Part shown: positions 8,819 to 17,273 of the stretch, in pieces
Layout: each line of letters opens with the position of its first letter
How positions within the stretch are numbered: the stretch's first letter is position 1
Assembly: GCA_903822495.1 (NCBI GenBank)
Contig: CAIJPD010000052.1
Location: forward strand, 62,001-126,000
Source: an uncultured Chloroflexota bacterium
GTDB taxonomy: Bacteria > Chloroflexota > Limnocylindria > Limnocylindrales > CSP1-4
Reading direction: 5' to 3'
Length of the DNA stretch: 64,000 nt
Notes under the pieces: model-generated
The model's database searches: none
Seen by the model: the letters and a program-made list of their open reading frames with translations, nothing else
What the model was told of the DNA's origin: nothing
Program-made: the position numbers and the translations under genes

Positions 8819-10570
8819 GTGGCCCTCCAACCGCGCTACCGCTGGGACCTGCTGCCGCTCCTGACCCTCGGCCCGGAGCTCCTCCAGGCCGCCGGCCGGC
8901 ACGGGATCTCGGAGCGCGTCGCCGCCTTGCTTGCCCGGCGCGGCGTCGGCGCCCCGGCGGACCTGGACCGATTCTTCGGCCCGCCAGAAGCAGGGCTGCA
9001 CGACCCGGCACTCCTGCCGGACGCCGAGGCCTTCGCGGAGCGGGTCGGACGTGCCCGCGCCTCGGGCGAGCGGGTCATGGTCTTCGGGGACTTCGATGCC
9101 GATGGCCTGACGGGGCTCGCCATCATGACGCGGGTCCTTCGCCGCCTGGGCATTGCCGTGGAGCCGTACGTGCCCAGCCGCCAGGACGAGGGCCATGGCC
9201 TGTCGCTGGCGGCCGTGGAACGGGCCGTCGTCACCGGCTGTGGGCTGATCATCACCGTCGACACGGGGAGCTCCAGCGTCGCCGAGGTGGGCGCGGCCGT
9301 GGCGCGTGGCATCGACGTGGCCATCACGGACCACCATCGCGTGCCCGCCGTCCTCCCGGCGGCCGTGGCCATCGTCAACGCGCACCGGGCCGACAGTCGC
9401 TACCCCGATCGCCGCCTGGCCGGCAGCGGGGTTGCCTTCAAGCTGGGTCAGCTGCTGCTGGCGGACCAGGAGGGCGGACCGGCGTTCGCCCTGGGGCTGG
9501 CGGACCTCGCGACCATCGGCACCGTGGCCGACGTCGCGCCCGTCCTCGGCGAGAACCGGGCGATCGCACGCATGGGCCTGGCGCTGATCCGGGACGCGGC
9601 CCGGCCGGCGATCGCCGCGCTCCTTGGCAAGGCCGGCGGCCAGCGCGGGGCCGTGGACCTCGAGACCGTGTCGTTCGTGCTGGCGCCTCGCCTCAACGCC
9701 GCCGGGCGGGTGGGGGAGGCGCTGGACGCCGCGCACCTGCTCCTCACCGACGATCCGGCCCAGGCGGAGGACCTGGCCGGGCGCCTGGAGGCGGCCAACG
9801 TGCTGCGGCGCGAGCTGACCAAGTCGGCAATCGCGGCGGCGCACACGGCTCCGGCCGTGCTGGAGGACCAGCCCGCGACCGTCGTGCGTGGCCCCTGGTC
9901 GGTGGGCATCGTCGGCCTGGTCGCCGCCAGGCTGGCCGACGAGCGGGGTCGGCCGGCGGTCGTCGGCGCCGAGCTGGGGGACGTCGTGCGCGCGTCGTGC
10001 CGGAGCGACGGCGGCATGGATCTCGCTGCCGCCCTGGAGGCCTGCGGGGACCTCCTGGTCCGCCACGGCGGCCATCGCGGCGCCGCCGGCTTCGAGATCG
10101 CGGCAGATCGGTGGGAGCTGTTCCGCGAGCGGTTCCTGACCATCGCGGGGGCGGCTGGCCCGGTGGAGGCGATGCCCGTCCTGGCGATCGACCTTGACGT
10201 GCCGGCCCGGGCGGTCTCGTACGACCTGCTCCGGGAGTTGGCCAGCCTCGCACCGTGCGGTCCCGGACATCCCGAGCCGCTCGTCGTGATCCGCGACATG
10301 GAGGTGGTCCGCGTCCGGGAAGCGGCGGGGGGCCACGCCCAGCTGACCGTTCGTCGGGAGCGCGACGTCCTCGACGCCATCGCCTTCGGTTGGCCGGAGC
10401 TGGCGGCGCAGGCGCGCCCGGGGGATCGCCTCGACGTGGTCGCCCGGCTGGTGTCACGGCGCTTCGGGGGAATGGAATCCCTGCAGTTGGACGTGAGAGA
10501 TGCGGCGCCGGCCATGGGCCAGCAACTCTCCGACGCGGCACCGGCAGCGGCGGCCGGGGGTCCCCGGTGA
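8819..10570 (+). CDS. recJ: Single-strand DNA exonuclease RecJ
   Basis: RecJ degrades single-stranded DNA 5'-3' in recombination and mismatch repair. The 583-residue protein has the DHH phosphoesterase motifs FGDFDADGLTGL (about 89-100), a DTG motif near 150, and ITDHHRVP near 170, all metal ligands. The DHHA1 domain follows, with SVGIVGLVAARLADE and the terminal GGHRGAAGF motif, then an OB-fold-like C-terminus. The usual D-C-G motif is replaced by D-T-G, a conservative change. Its stop overlaps the GTG of the next gene in GTGA. Confidence 0.94.
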   Translation: MALQPRYRWDLLPLLTLGPELLQAAGRHGISERVAALLARRGVGAPADLDRFFGPPEAGLHDPALLPDAEAFAERVGRARASGERVMVFGDFDADGLTGLAIMTRVLRRLGIAVEPYVPSRQDEGHGLSLAAVERAVVTGCGLIITVDTGSSSVAEVGAAVARGIDVAITDHHRVPAVLPAAVAIVNAHRADSRYPDRRLAGSGVAFKLGQLLLADQEGGPAFALGLADLATIGTVADVAPVLGENRAIARMGLALIRDAARPAIAALLGKAGGQRGAVDLETVSFVLAPRLNAAGRVGEALDAAHLLLTDDPAQAEDLAGRLEAANVLRRELTKSAIAAAHTAPAVLEDQPATVVRGPWSVGIVGLVAARLADERGRPAVVGAELGDVVRASCRSDGGMDLAAALEACGDLLVRHGGHRGAAGFEIAADRWELFRERFLTIAGAAGPVEAMPVLAIDLDVPARAVSYDLLRELASLAPCGPGHPEPLVVIRDMEVVRVREAAGGHAQLTVRRERDVLDAIAFGWPELAAQARPGDRLDVVARLVSRRFGGMESLQLDVRDAAPAMGQQLSDAAPAAAAGGPR

Positions 10571-11892
10571 CCGGCGGCCGGCGGCCGCCGGTGTCGCCCC
10601 GCCGCCCCGTGCCCACAGATCATCGGCCGGCCCAGCCAGATCGCCGCCCGGCTCCCAGGGGGCAGGGGAGTCGATCGCCCCTGGTCGGCATCGATCCGGC
10701 GCGGGCGCGGGCGCTCCTGTTGCCCGGGGCGGCGCTGCTGGTGACCGTCGCGATCGCCGTCGTCACGCTGGGACTCCTGACGGGTGACCTGTCGTTCATC
10801 CGGCGAACGGGCGGCAGTGGCGCCGGACCGGCCAAGACGCCCACGCCGTCCAATGTCGTCGTCGTCGATCCGCGCAGCCAGGTGCCGGGCTCCATCGTGT
10901 ACGTGAAGGCCGGCAACATCTGGGCCCAGAGCGGGACGTCGGCGCGCCAGCTGACCAACACCGGCGCGGATGCCATGCCTGCCTGGGTGCCGGACGGCTC
11001 GCTCATCTACTACGTCAGCAGCCAGGCCAAGGAGGGGCGGATGCTCTACCAGGGCAGCCCGCGCGGCTATGCACTGACGGTGCCCAGCCTGGTCCGCGTC
11101 CGCGCGGATGGCTCTACGGCGGCCGAGCCGGTCCTCGCCGGGCTGTACACCAGCGGCGGCTACTCCTGGAGCTACTACCTGCGCCAGCCGGCCGTGTCGC
11201 CCGATGGCTCACAGATTGCCGTCCTGTCCGACGGGCCGGATCCCACCAAGTCGGACGTGGTCCTCCAGCTCATCGCCACCGCCACCGGCAAGCTGACCTC
11301 GCTCAATCTGCCCGAGACGTCGCCGCTGGGTCACCAGGACCCGGCCTGGCGACCGGATGGCGCCGTGCTCGCCTACGTGCGGCCGGGTCGCGATGGGAAC
11401 CGCGGGGCCTCGGCCATCTGGCGCTACGACGTCAAGACGAAGAAGGCCAGCGCCATGACCGGAGCCGGCTACCTGCAGCCCTCGTGGTCACCCGACGGAC
11501 TGTTCGTGGCGGCCACGCGGTCGGACAGTTTCGGCACCGACATCGTGGTCCTCGACGCCGCCAACGGCGCCGAGCTACTGCGGGTCACCAGCGACGGCCG
11601 ATCATTCGCGCCGGCCTGGTCGCCAGCCGGCAACGCCATCGTCTTCCTGCACGTCGAGGGCGGTGTTGTCGATCTTGTCGAGGTGGCCGTCCAGCGCGTG
11701 GGGGCCACCTGGGCACCCGGCGAGCAGCTGGCCTTGACGGAGGCCGCTGGTCTGGACGCCGGTTCCCGGCCCAGCTGGTTCATCCCGGCGGCCCAGCTCC
11801 CGAAGCCGCCGGCCACGGCGGCACCCACGGTCCCGCCTGCCGCGCCGACACCGTCGACCAAGCCCACCGCCACGCCGAAGGGAACCCGATGA
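10567..11892 (+). CDS. Membrane-anchored PD40 beta-propeller protein
   Basis: The 441-residue protein has a Pro/Arg-rich cytoplasmic start (1-45), one membrane helix (about 49-71) and an extracytoplasmic domain. Repeated segments such as DAMPAWVPDGSLIYYVSS, QPAVSPDGSQIAVLSD, QDPAWRPDGAVLAYV and QPSWSPDGLFVAATRSD are TolB/PD40-type propeller blades; I count about six. The C-terminus is a Pro/Thr/Ala linker-like tail. Such proteins usually bind partners rather than catalyse; no active site is visible. It starts at GTG 10567 inside the recJ stop (GTGA) and ends in an ATGA overlap with pyrF, so the three genes are likely one operon. The role is unknown. Confidence 0.8.
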   Translation: MTGGRRPPVSPRRPVPTDHRPAQPDRRPAPRGQGSRSPLVGIDPARARALLLPGAALLVTVAIAVVTLGLLTGDLSFIRRTGGSGAGPAKTPTPSNVVVVDPRSQVPGSIVYVKAGNIWAQSGTSARQLTNTGADAMPAWVPDGSLIYYVSSQAKEGRMLYQGSPRGYALTVPSLVRVRADGSTAAEPVLAGLYTSGGYSWSYYLRQPAVSPDGSQIAVLSDGPDPTKSDVVLQLIATATGKLTSLNLPETSPLGHQDPAWRPDGAVLAYVRPGRDGNRGASAIWRYDVKTKKASAMTGAGYLQPSWSPDGLFVAATRSDSFGTDIVVLDAANGAELLRVTSDGRSFAPAWSPAGNAIVFLHVEGGVVDLVEVAVQRVGATWAPGEQLALTEAAGLDAGSRPSWFIPAAQLPKPPATAAPTVPPAAPTPSTKPTATPKGTR

Positions 11893-12752
11893 CCGCGTCG
11901 TACCTCGAGCGGCTGGCCGCCCGCAGCGCCGCCACCGGCACCGTCCTCTGCCTGGGGCTCGACCCGGATCCCGAGGCGCTGCCGGCGGGCTTCCCACCCA
12001 CGCTCGCCGGGATCGAGCGGTTCGCCCGGCTCATCATCGAGGCAGCGGCCCCGTATGCCGCCGCGGTGAAGCCCAACCTCGCGTTCTTCGAAGCCTTCGG
12101 GTCCGAGGGGATGGCCGCCCTGGAGCGGATCCGCGCCCTGCTGCCTGCCGACCTACCCGTCGTGGCGGACGCCAAGCGGGGTGACATCGGAACGACGGCG
12201 GCTCGCCAGGCCGAGGCGCTCTTCCATCGCCTGGGGGCCGACGCCGTCACCGTGAATCCGTATCTCGGCGCGGAGGCCGTCATGCCGCTCCTGGAGCGGA
12301 TGGATCGGTACGCGTACCTGCTCTGTCGGACCTCCAACCCCGGGGCGAGCGAGCTGCAGGGCCTCATCGTCGCGCCCGATTTCGCCCTGCTCGCGCCAGC
12401 GGAGCCGCTCTATGCGCGGGTCGCGCGTCTTGCGCAAGAGTGGGGTCCGGGAGGCACCGTCGGACTCGTCGTCGGGGCAACCGCACCGGCCGAGCTGCGC
12501 GAGATTCGGGCGATCGCCCCCGGCCTCGGCTTCCTCGTGCCGGGTGTCGGGGCCCAGGGGGGCGAGGTGGAGCCCGTGCTCGCGGCCGGGCCGGCGACGG
12601 CCCAACCCGCGGCTGGCCGGCCCGGCGCAGGCCTGCTGATCAACGTCTCGCGCGGCATCGCGGGTGCCGCATTGGGTCATTCCGGGGACCCCGGCGAGCG
12701 ACTGGCGTCCGCCGCCCGAGACTGGGCGGCCCGTTTGCCTGTGCTACGCTAG
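11889..12752 (+). CDS. pyrF: Orotidine 5'-phosphate decarboxylase (type 2)
   Basis: PyrF converts OMP to UMP, the last step of de novo pyrimidine synthesis. The 287-residue length and VVADAKRGDIGTTAA (DAKRGD at 94-99, catalytic Lys-Asp network) place it in the longer type 2 OMPDC family found in actinobacteria and relatives. CLGLDPDP and KPNLAFFE are further family segments, and the end has LVPGVGAQGGE and LLINVSRGI phosphate-binding loops. The ATG overlaps the previous stop (ATGA). The last codons contain a TGCTACGCT element that may drive tatA. Other pyrimidine genes are not nearby. Confidence 0.95.
   Translation: MTASYLERLAARSAATGTVLCLGLDPDPEALPAGFPPTLAGIERFARLIIEAAAPYAAAVKPNLAFFEAFGSEGMAALERIRALLPADLPVVADAKRGDIGTTAARQAEALFHRLGADAVTVNPYLGAEAVMPLLERMDRYAYLLCRTSNPGASELQGLIVAPDFALLAPAEPLYARVARLAQEWGPGGTVGLVVGATAPAELREIRAIAPGLGFLVPGVGAQGGEVEPVLAAGPATAQPAAGRPGAGLLINVSRGIAGAALGHSGDPGERLASAARDWAARLPVLR
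12745..12750 (+). promoter_or_regulatory. Extended -10-like element for tatA
   Basis: TGC followed by TACGCT, inside the end of pyrF. It predicts a leader of about 60 nt before tatA. Confidence 0.4.
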
Positions 12753-12816
12753 CCTCCAGACCTTCTCCTCGGCAGGGCCACCCGGCGCTGCCGCATCACC
12801 GCGAGGCGCACGACAG

Positions 12817-13104
12817 ATGCCGTTCAACATCGGTCCCGGGGAGCTGATCCTCGTCCTGATCATTGCCTTGATCGTGGTCGGTCCGGGCAAGCTCCCGGAC
12901 GTTGGCGCCGCCATCGGCAAGAGCCTGCGAGAGTTCCGCAAGGCCGCCTCTGACGTCCAGGACGCGGCCTCCGCGCAGCCGGCGGCGCAGGCCGCCCCCA
13001 CGCCCGTGGCACCTGCCGCTCCGGCACCTGCCGCTCCGGCGCAGGAGGCCGCGCCGGTCAGCGCGTCTGCCCCGTCGGGATCCACCGACTCCCGCGTTTC
13101 CTGA
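12817..13104 (+). CDS. tatA: Sec-independent translocase TatA
   Basis: TatA forms the pore-like assembly of the twin-arginine export system. The 95-residue protein has a short N-terminal membrane helix (about 8-22), the hinge VGPGKLPDVGAAIGKSLREFRK with the conserved F-x-K-A amphipathic helix, and an Ala/Pro-rich acidic tail. The tail includes a perfect 15-bp tandem duplication (13008-13022 and 13023-13037) encoding an Ala/Pro repeat. It is followed after 19 bp by tatC. TatB is not separately encoded here, so this may be a bifunctional TatA/TatB. Confidence 0.93.
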   Translation: MPFNIGPGELILVLIIALIVVGPGKLPDVGAAIGKSLREFRKAASDVQDAASAQPAAQAAPTPVAPAAPAPAAPAQEAAPVSASAPSGSTDSRVS

Positions 13105-13123
13105 CCCCGGCGCCGACTCCGGC

Positions 13124-13921
13124 ATGGCGGAAGGGGAGGGCGCTGCCGCGCCCGGATCCAGCGCGGCCATCTCCGGCGAGTTGATCACGTCGCCTGCGGG
13201 CGCGTCACCCACGGGCGCAGTGCCGGATCAGCCCATGACGCTCGTCGACCACCTGGGCGAGCTGCGCACGCGCCTGGTGCGGTCCGTGCTCGCCGTCGTC
13301 ATCGGTGCGGTGGTCGGCTTCTTCCTGGGCGACCGTATCGTGGAGATCCTGCGCTCTCCGTTGCCCATCTCCAACGCCCTGGTCTTCACCTCGATCGGCG
13401 ACCCGTTTGCCATTCGGCTCCGCATCGCCATCGTGACCGGAATCGTCCTCGCCATGCCCGTCCTGCTCTACCAGGGTTGGGCGTTCGTGTCGCCCGGCCT
13501 GACTCCAGCCGAGCGCCGAGCCGCCCGCCCATGGATCCCGATGGCCCTCTTCTTCTTCCTGTTCGGTGTGGCCATCGCCTGGGTCGTCCTCCCCTTCGCC
13601 GCCCAGTTCCTGCTGAGCTTCTCCAGCGACCAGCTCCAGCCGCTGCTGACGGCGCGGGAGTACTTCGACTTCGTCAGCACGCTGTTCCTGGCGTTTGGCC
13701 TGCTCATGGAGTTCCCGATCGTGCTGGTGGGCCTGTCCCGGGTTGGGGTCGTGACGTCGGGCCGGCTGCGTTCGGCCCGCCGCATGGTGATCCTCGGCAT
13801 TGCGATCTTCTCGACGGCGGCGACGCCCGGCGGCGACCTGGTCAGCCCCACGGTGCTCGGCCTCTCGCTGTACGTCCTCTTCGAGGCCTCGATCGTCCTG
13901 ATCCGGCGCAGCGGCCGCTGA
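13124..13921 (+). CDS. tatC: Sec-independent translocase TatC
   Basis: TatC is the receptor for twin-arginine signal peptides. The 265-residue protein begins with about 37 disordered residues, then MTLVDHLGELRTRLVRSV, the conserved cytoplasmic N-terminus of TatC. Six membrane helices follow, with the diagnostic FGLLMEFPIVLVGLSRVGVV region. The start at ATG 13124 is preferred; an internal ATG at 13235 would give the canonical N-terminus without the extension. It is co-transcribed with tatA. Its end is followed by the GC-rich tandem repeat that precedes rapZ. Confidence 0.94.
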   Translation: MAEGEGAAAPGSSAAISGELITSPAGASPTGAVPDQPMTLVDHLGELRTRLVRSVLAVVIGAVVGFFLGDRIVEILRSPLPISNALVFTSIGDPFAIRLRIAIVTGIVLAMPVLLYQGWAFVSPGLTPAERRAARPWIPMALFFFLFGVAIAWVVLPFAAQFLLSFSSDQLQPLLTAREYFDFVSTLFLAFGLLMEFPIVLVGLSRVGVVTSGRLRSARRMVILGIAIFSTAATPGGDLVSPTVLGLSLYVLFEASIVLIRRSGR

Positions 13922-13970
13922 CGAAAGACCCGGCCGGGCTGCTTGCCGGAGGCGCATGCCCGGAGGCCAC

Positions 13971-14012
13971 GCCCGGAGGCGCACGCCCGGAGGCGCACGC
14001 CCGGAGGCGCAC
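13971..14012. repeat. 14-bp tandem repeat abutting the rapZ -10
   Basis: GCCCGGAGGCGCAC is present three times perfectly (13971-13984, 13985-13998, 13999-14012). Two further imperfect units lie upstream from about 13943. The array ends two bases before the TAGACT box of rapZ, so it occupies the -35 and spacer region. Confidence 0.9.
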
Positions 14013-14014
14013 GT

Positions 14015-14020
14015 TAGACT
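14015..14020 (+). promoter_or_regulatory. -10-like element, leaderless rapZ
   Basis: TAGACT (in TTAGACT), then six bases (GCGGCC), then the ATG at 14027. Confidence 0.5.
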
Positions 14021-14026
14021 GCGGCC

Positions 14027-14941
14027 ATGAAGAGCAGCCGCCCGGCCGCCGACAAGTCGAAGGGCAAGGCAGAGCCCAGCCCGCACGTGGTGATCCTCAG
14101 CGGCCTGTCCGGGGGCGGCAAGACGGCCGCCGCCAAGCTGTGCGAGGACGTCGGGTTCACGGTCGTGGACAACTTGCCCGGCGAGTTGCTGCCGGCGCTG
14201 GCGGCCATGGTGGCCGCGGAGCCGCGCCGGTTCGCCCGGCTCGCCATCGTGCTCGACGTGCGAGCCGGCGATGTCATCCAGGCCCTGGCGGCGACCCGTG
14301 GCGCCCTGGAGCGGCGCGGAATCCGGCCGCAGCTCTTCTTCCTCGAGGCGCGCGACGAGGTCTTGATCCGGCGGTTCTCGGAGACGCGCCATCGCCACCC
14401 GCTGGACGACGAGCGCGGGATCGCCAGCTCCGTTGCGGAGGAGCGGCGCCTCCTTGGGCCCATCCGGTCGGAGGCGCACGTCATCCTGGACACCTCGGAT
14501 CTCGCACTGCGACAGCTGCGGGAGCGGCTCTTCGCCTATCTCGGCGAGGAAGGACCGGCCGATGGCCTGGCCATCCAGCTGATCAGCTTTGGCTTCAAAT
14601 ACGGGGTGCCGCTGGACGCCGACCTGGTGTTCGACGTCCGCTTCATCAGCAATCCGTACTACGTGGAGGGCCTCCGCCAGCTGTCCGGCCTGACGGACTC
14701 CGTCCGGGAGTACGTGCTGGGTCAACCCGTCGCCGGGCGGTTCCTCGACTATCTCAAGGAGTTTCTGGACTTCGCCATCCCGGCCTACGTCGCCGAGGGC
14801 AAGAGCCGGCTGACCATCGCGATCGGCTGCACCGGCGGCTACCACCGGTCGATCGTCATGGTGGACAGCCTCGCGGGCTGGGTCCGTGAGCGGGCATTCG
14901 GGCCGGTGGCGGTCTTCCACCGCGAGCTGGACCGCCGATGA
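14027..14941 (+). CDS. rapZ: RNase adapter / nucleotide-binding protein RapZ (YvcJ)
   Basis: The family binds nucleotides and, in enterobacteria, guides RNase E to small RNAs controlling glucosamine-6-phosphate synthase. In Gram-positive relatives (YvcJ) it affects competence and cell envelope. The 304-residue protein has a Walker A GLSGGGKT (26-33), a Walker B-like VLDVRAGD, and the conserved C-terminal GCTGGYHRSIVMVD signature. A basic 20-residue start precedes the P-loop. It begins the rapZ-yvcK-whiA cluster widely conserved in Gram-positive lineages, and overlaps yvcK in ATGA. Confidence 0.95.
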   Translation: MKSSRPAADKSKGKAEPSPHVVILSGLSGGGKTAAAKLCEDVGFTVVDNLPGELLPALAAMVAAEPRRFARLAIVLDVRAGDVIQALAATRGALERRGIRPQLFFLEARDEVLIRRFSETRHRHPLDDERGIASSVAEERRLLGPIRSEAHVILDTSDLALRQLRERLFAYLGEEGPADGLAIQLISFGFKYGVPLDADLVFDVRFISNPYYVEGLRQLSGLTDSVREYVLGQPVAGRFLDYLKEFLDFAIPAYVAEGKSRLTIAIGCTGGYHRSIVMVDSLAGWVRERAFGPVAVFHRELDRR

Positions 14942-16293
14942 ACCTCCGGCGCTGGCTGCTCCCGGGGATCGGGGTCAAGCGCTGGCTGCTTGTCATCTTC
15001 GGCGGGCTCCTCCTCCTCTCCCTTGGGACGGCACACGTGATCCGCCAGGTGAGTCGCGACGCGGAGCCGGGCAGCTGGGCGGAGGGCGTCATCAACCTGA
15101 TCACCCTGCAGGCCCTGCCCTACGCCCTGCGTGGACTGATCGTCGGGCTGGCCGGGTCTGTGCTCGTCGGCCTCGGGGCCTACCGGGTGCTCCGGGCGGT
15201 CACGGAGCCGTTTCGAGGCAAGGACGGCAGTCAGCCGCTGATCGAGCTGATCTACCAAAGCCGCCAGCGCGCTCGCGGCCCCCGCATCGTCGCGATCGGT
15301 GGCGGGACCGGCATGTCCACGCTCCTCCGCGGCCTCAAGGTGCATACGGGCAACCTGACGGCGGTGGTCTCGGTGGCCGATGACGGCGGGTCATCGGGCG
15401 CCCTCCGGGAGCAGCTTGGCATCCCGCCGGTGGGCGATATCCGCAACTGCGTCGCCGCCCTGGCCGATGCGGAGCCGATGATGACCGGGCTGCTCCAGTA
15501 CCGCTTCCCCGGGGAGGCCGAGGAGCCGGCCCCGGGCGATCCCGTGCACGCCGCGCCGGGCGAGCTCGGTGGTCACGCCATCGGCAATCTCCTGATCGCC
15601 GCGTTGACGGACCTCGAGGGCGGCGACTTCGAGGAGGGCGTTCGCCAGATGAACCGCGTCCTCGCCGTTCGCGGACGGGTGGTGCCGGTCTCGGCGACGC
15701 CCATCACCCTGCATGCCCGCCTCCGGAACGGCGACCTCGTCGACGGCCAATCACGGATCGCCCACACCGGTTTGATCGAGGAGGTCTGGATCACGCCAGC
15801 GGAGGTCGCGCCGTCGGGCGATGCCCTCGCCGCGATCGCGGAGGCGGAGGTCATCGTGGTGGGTCCGGGGAGCCTGTACACCAGCCTCCTGCCCAGCCTC
15901 CTGGTCCCCGGCATCCAGCAGGCGATCGCCGCCTCACGGGCGCTCCGGATCTATGTCTGCAACGTGGCGACGCAGGCCGGGGAGACGGCCGGCTACGACC
16001 TCGCGGATCACGTCGAGGCCCTCGCCGCGCACACGCTGCCCGGGCTCTTCGACATCGTCCTGGCCAACAACCAGTTCGAGAGCCGCGTGCCCGAGGCGTG
16101 GCATGCGGAACCCGTCAAGCTGCGCTGGCCGCCGGGGATCGCGGGCGGCCTCCAGCTGGCCCTGGACGACGTCGTGGACGGGGCGAATGCGCACCATCAC
16201 GACCCGGCCCGGCTCGCCGGTGCCGTGATGCGCGTCATCGATCGGGGGAGCCCGGCCGCGGCCAGGCGGATGGGCGACGCCCGGTCCGCCTGA
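14938..16293 (+). CDS. yvcK: YvcK/CofD-like protein (gluconeogenesis factor) with membrane anchor
   Basis: YvcK binds UDP-sugars in Bacillus and is needed for growth on gluconeogenic substrates and normal cell shape. The 451-residue protein has two N-terminal membrane helices (about 15-34 and 62-84), then the CofD-like fold with VAIGGGTGMSTLLRGLK (118-134), VSVADDGGSSG and GIPPVGDIRN. The membrane segments are absent from Bacillus YvcK but occur in some other lineages. Lower part: VVGPGSLYTSLLPSLLVPGI and VCNVATQAGET. The start overlaps rapZ (ATGA) and the end overlaps whiA (TGATG), so translation is likely coupled. Confidence 0.94.
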   Translation: MNLRRWLLPGIGVKRWLLVIFGGLLLLSLGTAHVIRQVSRDAEPGSWAEGVINLITLQALPYALRGLIVGLAGSVLVGLGAYRVLRAVTEPFRGKDGSQPLIELIYQSRQRARGPRIVAIGGGTGMSTLLRGLKVHTGNLTAVVSVADDGGSSGALREQLGIPPVGDIRNCVAALADAEPMMTGLLQYRFPGEAEEPAPGDPVHAAPGELGGHAIGNLLIAALTDLEGGDFEEGVRQMNRVLAVRGRVVPVSATPITLHARLRNGDLVDGQSRIAHTGLIEEVWITPAEVAPSGDALAAIAEAEVIVVGPGSLYTSLLPSLLVPGIQQAIAASRALRIYVCNVATQAGETAGYDLADHVEALAAHTLPGLFDIVLANNQFESRVPEAWHAEPVKLRWPPGIAGGLQLALDDVVDGANAHHHDPARLAGAVMRVIDRGSPAAARRMGDARSA

Positions 16294-17213
16294 TGTCGCA
16301 GGCCGACCGTGACCTCGTGGCCGCCATCCGGGCGGAGCTCGCGTCCATCGACCCGGCGCGCCGGTGCGATCGGCTGGCCGAGTCCGCCGGGCTGGGCAGC
16401 GACCTGGTCATGCGCGAGGCGGCCGTGGCACGCCTGGCCGTGCGCCTCGGGCGGGCGACCAACGCCGGGGCGGCGCTGGCGAGCCGGCGCCGCCCAAAGC
16501 ATCTCCACGCACAGGACGAGGGCGCCGGGGCGCAGGCGGCGGGGGATGGGGCACTGCCGCCATCGCCGTTCGACTGGGCAACGGCCGCGCTGCACTGCCG
16601 CCTGGCCTGGCTCCGCGGCCGGTTCCTCGCGCGCGGCTCGCTGAGCATCGTGACCAGCCGGACGCACCTCGAGTTCGTCGTGCCCGCCGCCGAGGCCCCC
16701 GTGCTCGCCAGTCGCCTCGAGGAGATGGGCCTGTCCGCAAGCTGGCGGCTCCGGCGCGGCCGTGGGGTCGTGGTCTGGAAGAGCGCCGAGACGGTGAGCC
16801 TCTTCCTGCGCCGGATCGGGGGCGGCGCGTCCCTCCTGGAGATCGAGGCCCGGCAAGTCTCCCGTGCGCTGCGCGGCGAGCTCAACCGCGTGATCAACGC
16901 GGAATCCGCGAACCTGCAGCGGTCCGTCGAGGCCGCCGGTCGGCAGCTCGCGGCGATCAGCGTGCTGGAGGGGTCCGGCCTCCTCGGCGAGCAGTCGTTC
17001 CAGGTGCGGTCGGTGGCGGCGGCCCGGTGCGAGACGCCCGAGGCGACGCTCGGTGAGCTCGCAGAGCGGCTCGAGGTCCACCGCTCGACGGTGCAGCGGG
17101 CGTTGGACCGTCTCGAGCGCCTGGCCCTGCTGGACGTCGTGGCGCCCGGCCCACGTGCCGTGGGCGGCACGGGCCAGCACCCGCTCTCGGCGGACCTCCC
17201 GGCCTCGCGCTAG
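16293..17213 (+). CDS. whiA: DNA-binding protein WhiA
   Basis: WhiA controls sporulation septation in Streptomyces and division/chromosome segregation in Bacillus. The 306-residue protein has a degenerate LAGLIDADG homing-endonuclease-like N-terminal domain (WLRGRFLARGSLS, THLEFVVP, SLFLRRIGGGASLLEIE) and a C-terminal helix-turn-helix region (LGELAERLEVHRSTVQRALDRL). NLQRSVEAAGRQLAAI links the domains, as in the family. It sits third in the rapZ-yvcK-whiA operon and overlaps yvcK in TGATG. Together with smc at the right end, it supports a Gram-positive-like core gene set. Confidence 0.9.
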   Translation: MSQADRDLVAAIRAELASIDPARRCDRLAESAGLGSDLVMREAAVARLAVRLGRATNAGAALASRRRPKHLHAQDEGAGAQAAGDGALPPSPFDWATAALHCRLAWLRGRFLARGSLSIVTSRTHLEFVVPAAEAPVLASRLEEMGLSASWRLRRGRGVVVWKSAETVSLFLRRIGGGASLLEIEARQVSRALRGELNRVINAESANLQRSVEAAGRQLAAISVLEGSGLLGEQSFQVRSVAAARCETPEATLGELAERLEVHRSTVQRALDRLERLALLDVVAPGPRAVGGTGQHPLSADLPASR

Positions 17214-17260
17214 CGGGCCATTCGCGCGTCCCGGCCGCGCCGGGCCCCCCGCCGGTCTGG

Positions 17261-17266
17261 CATGAT
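17261..17266 (+). promoter_or_regulatory. Extended -10-like element, leaderless tpiA
   Basis: TGG then CATGAT, seven bases (GCTCCGC), then the ATG at 17274. This supports the ATG at 17274 over the ATG at 17262, which lies within the -10. Confidence 0.45.
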
Positions 17267-17273
17267 GCTCCGC

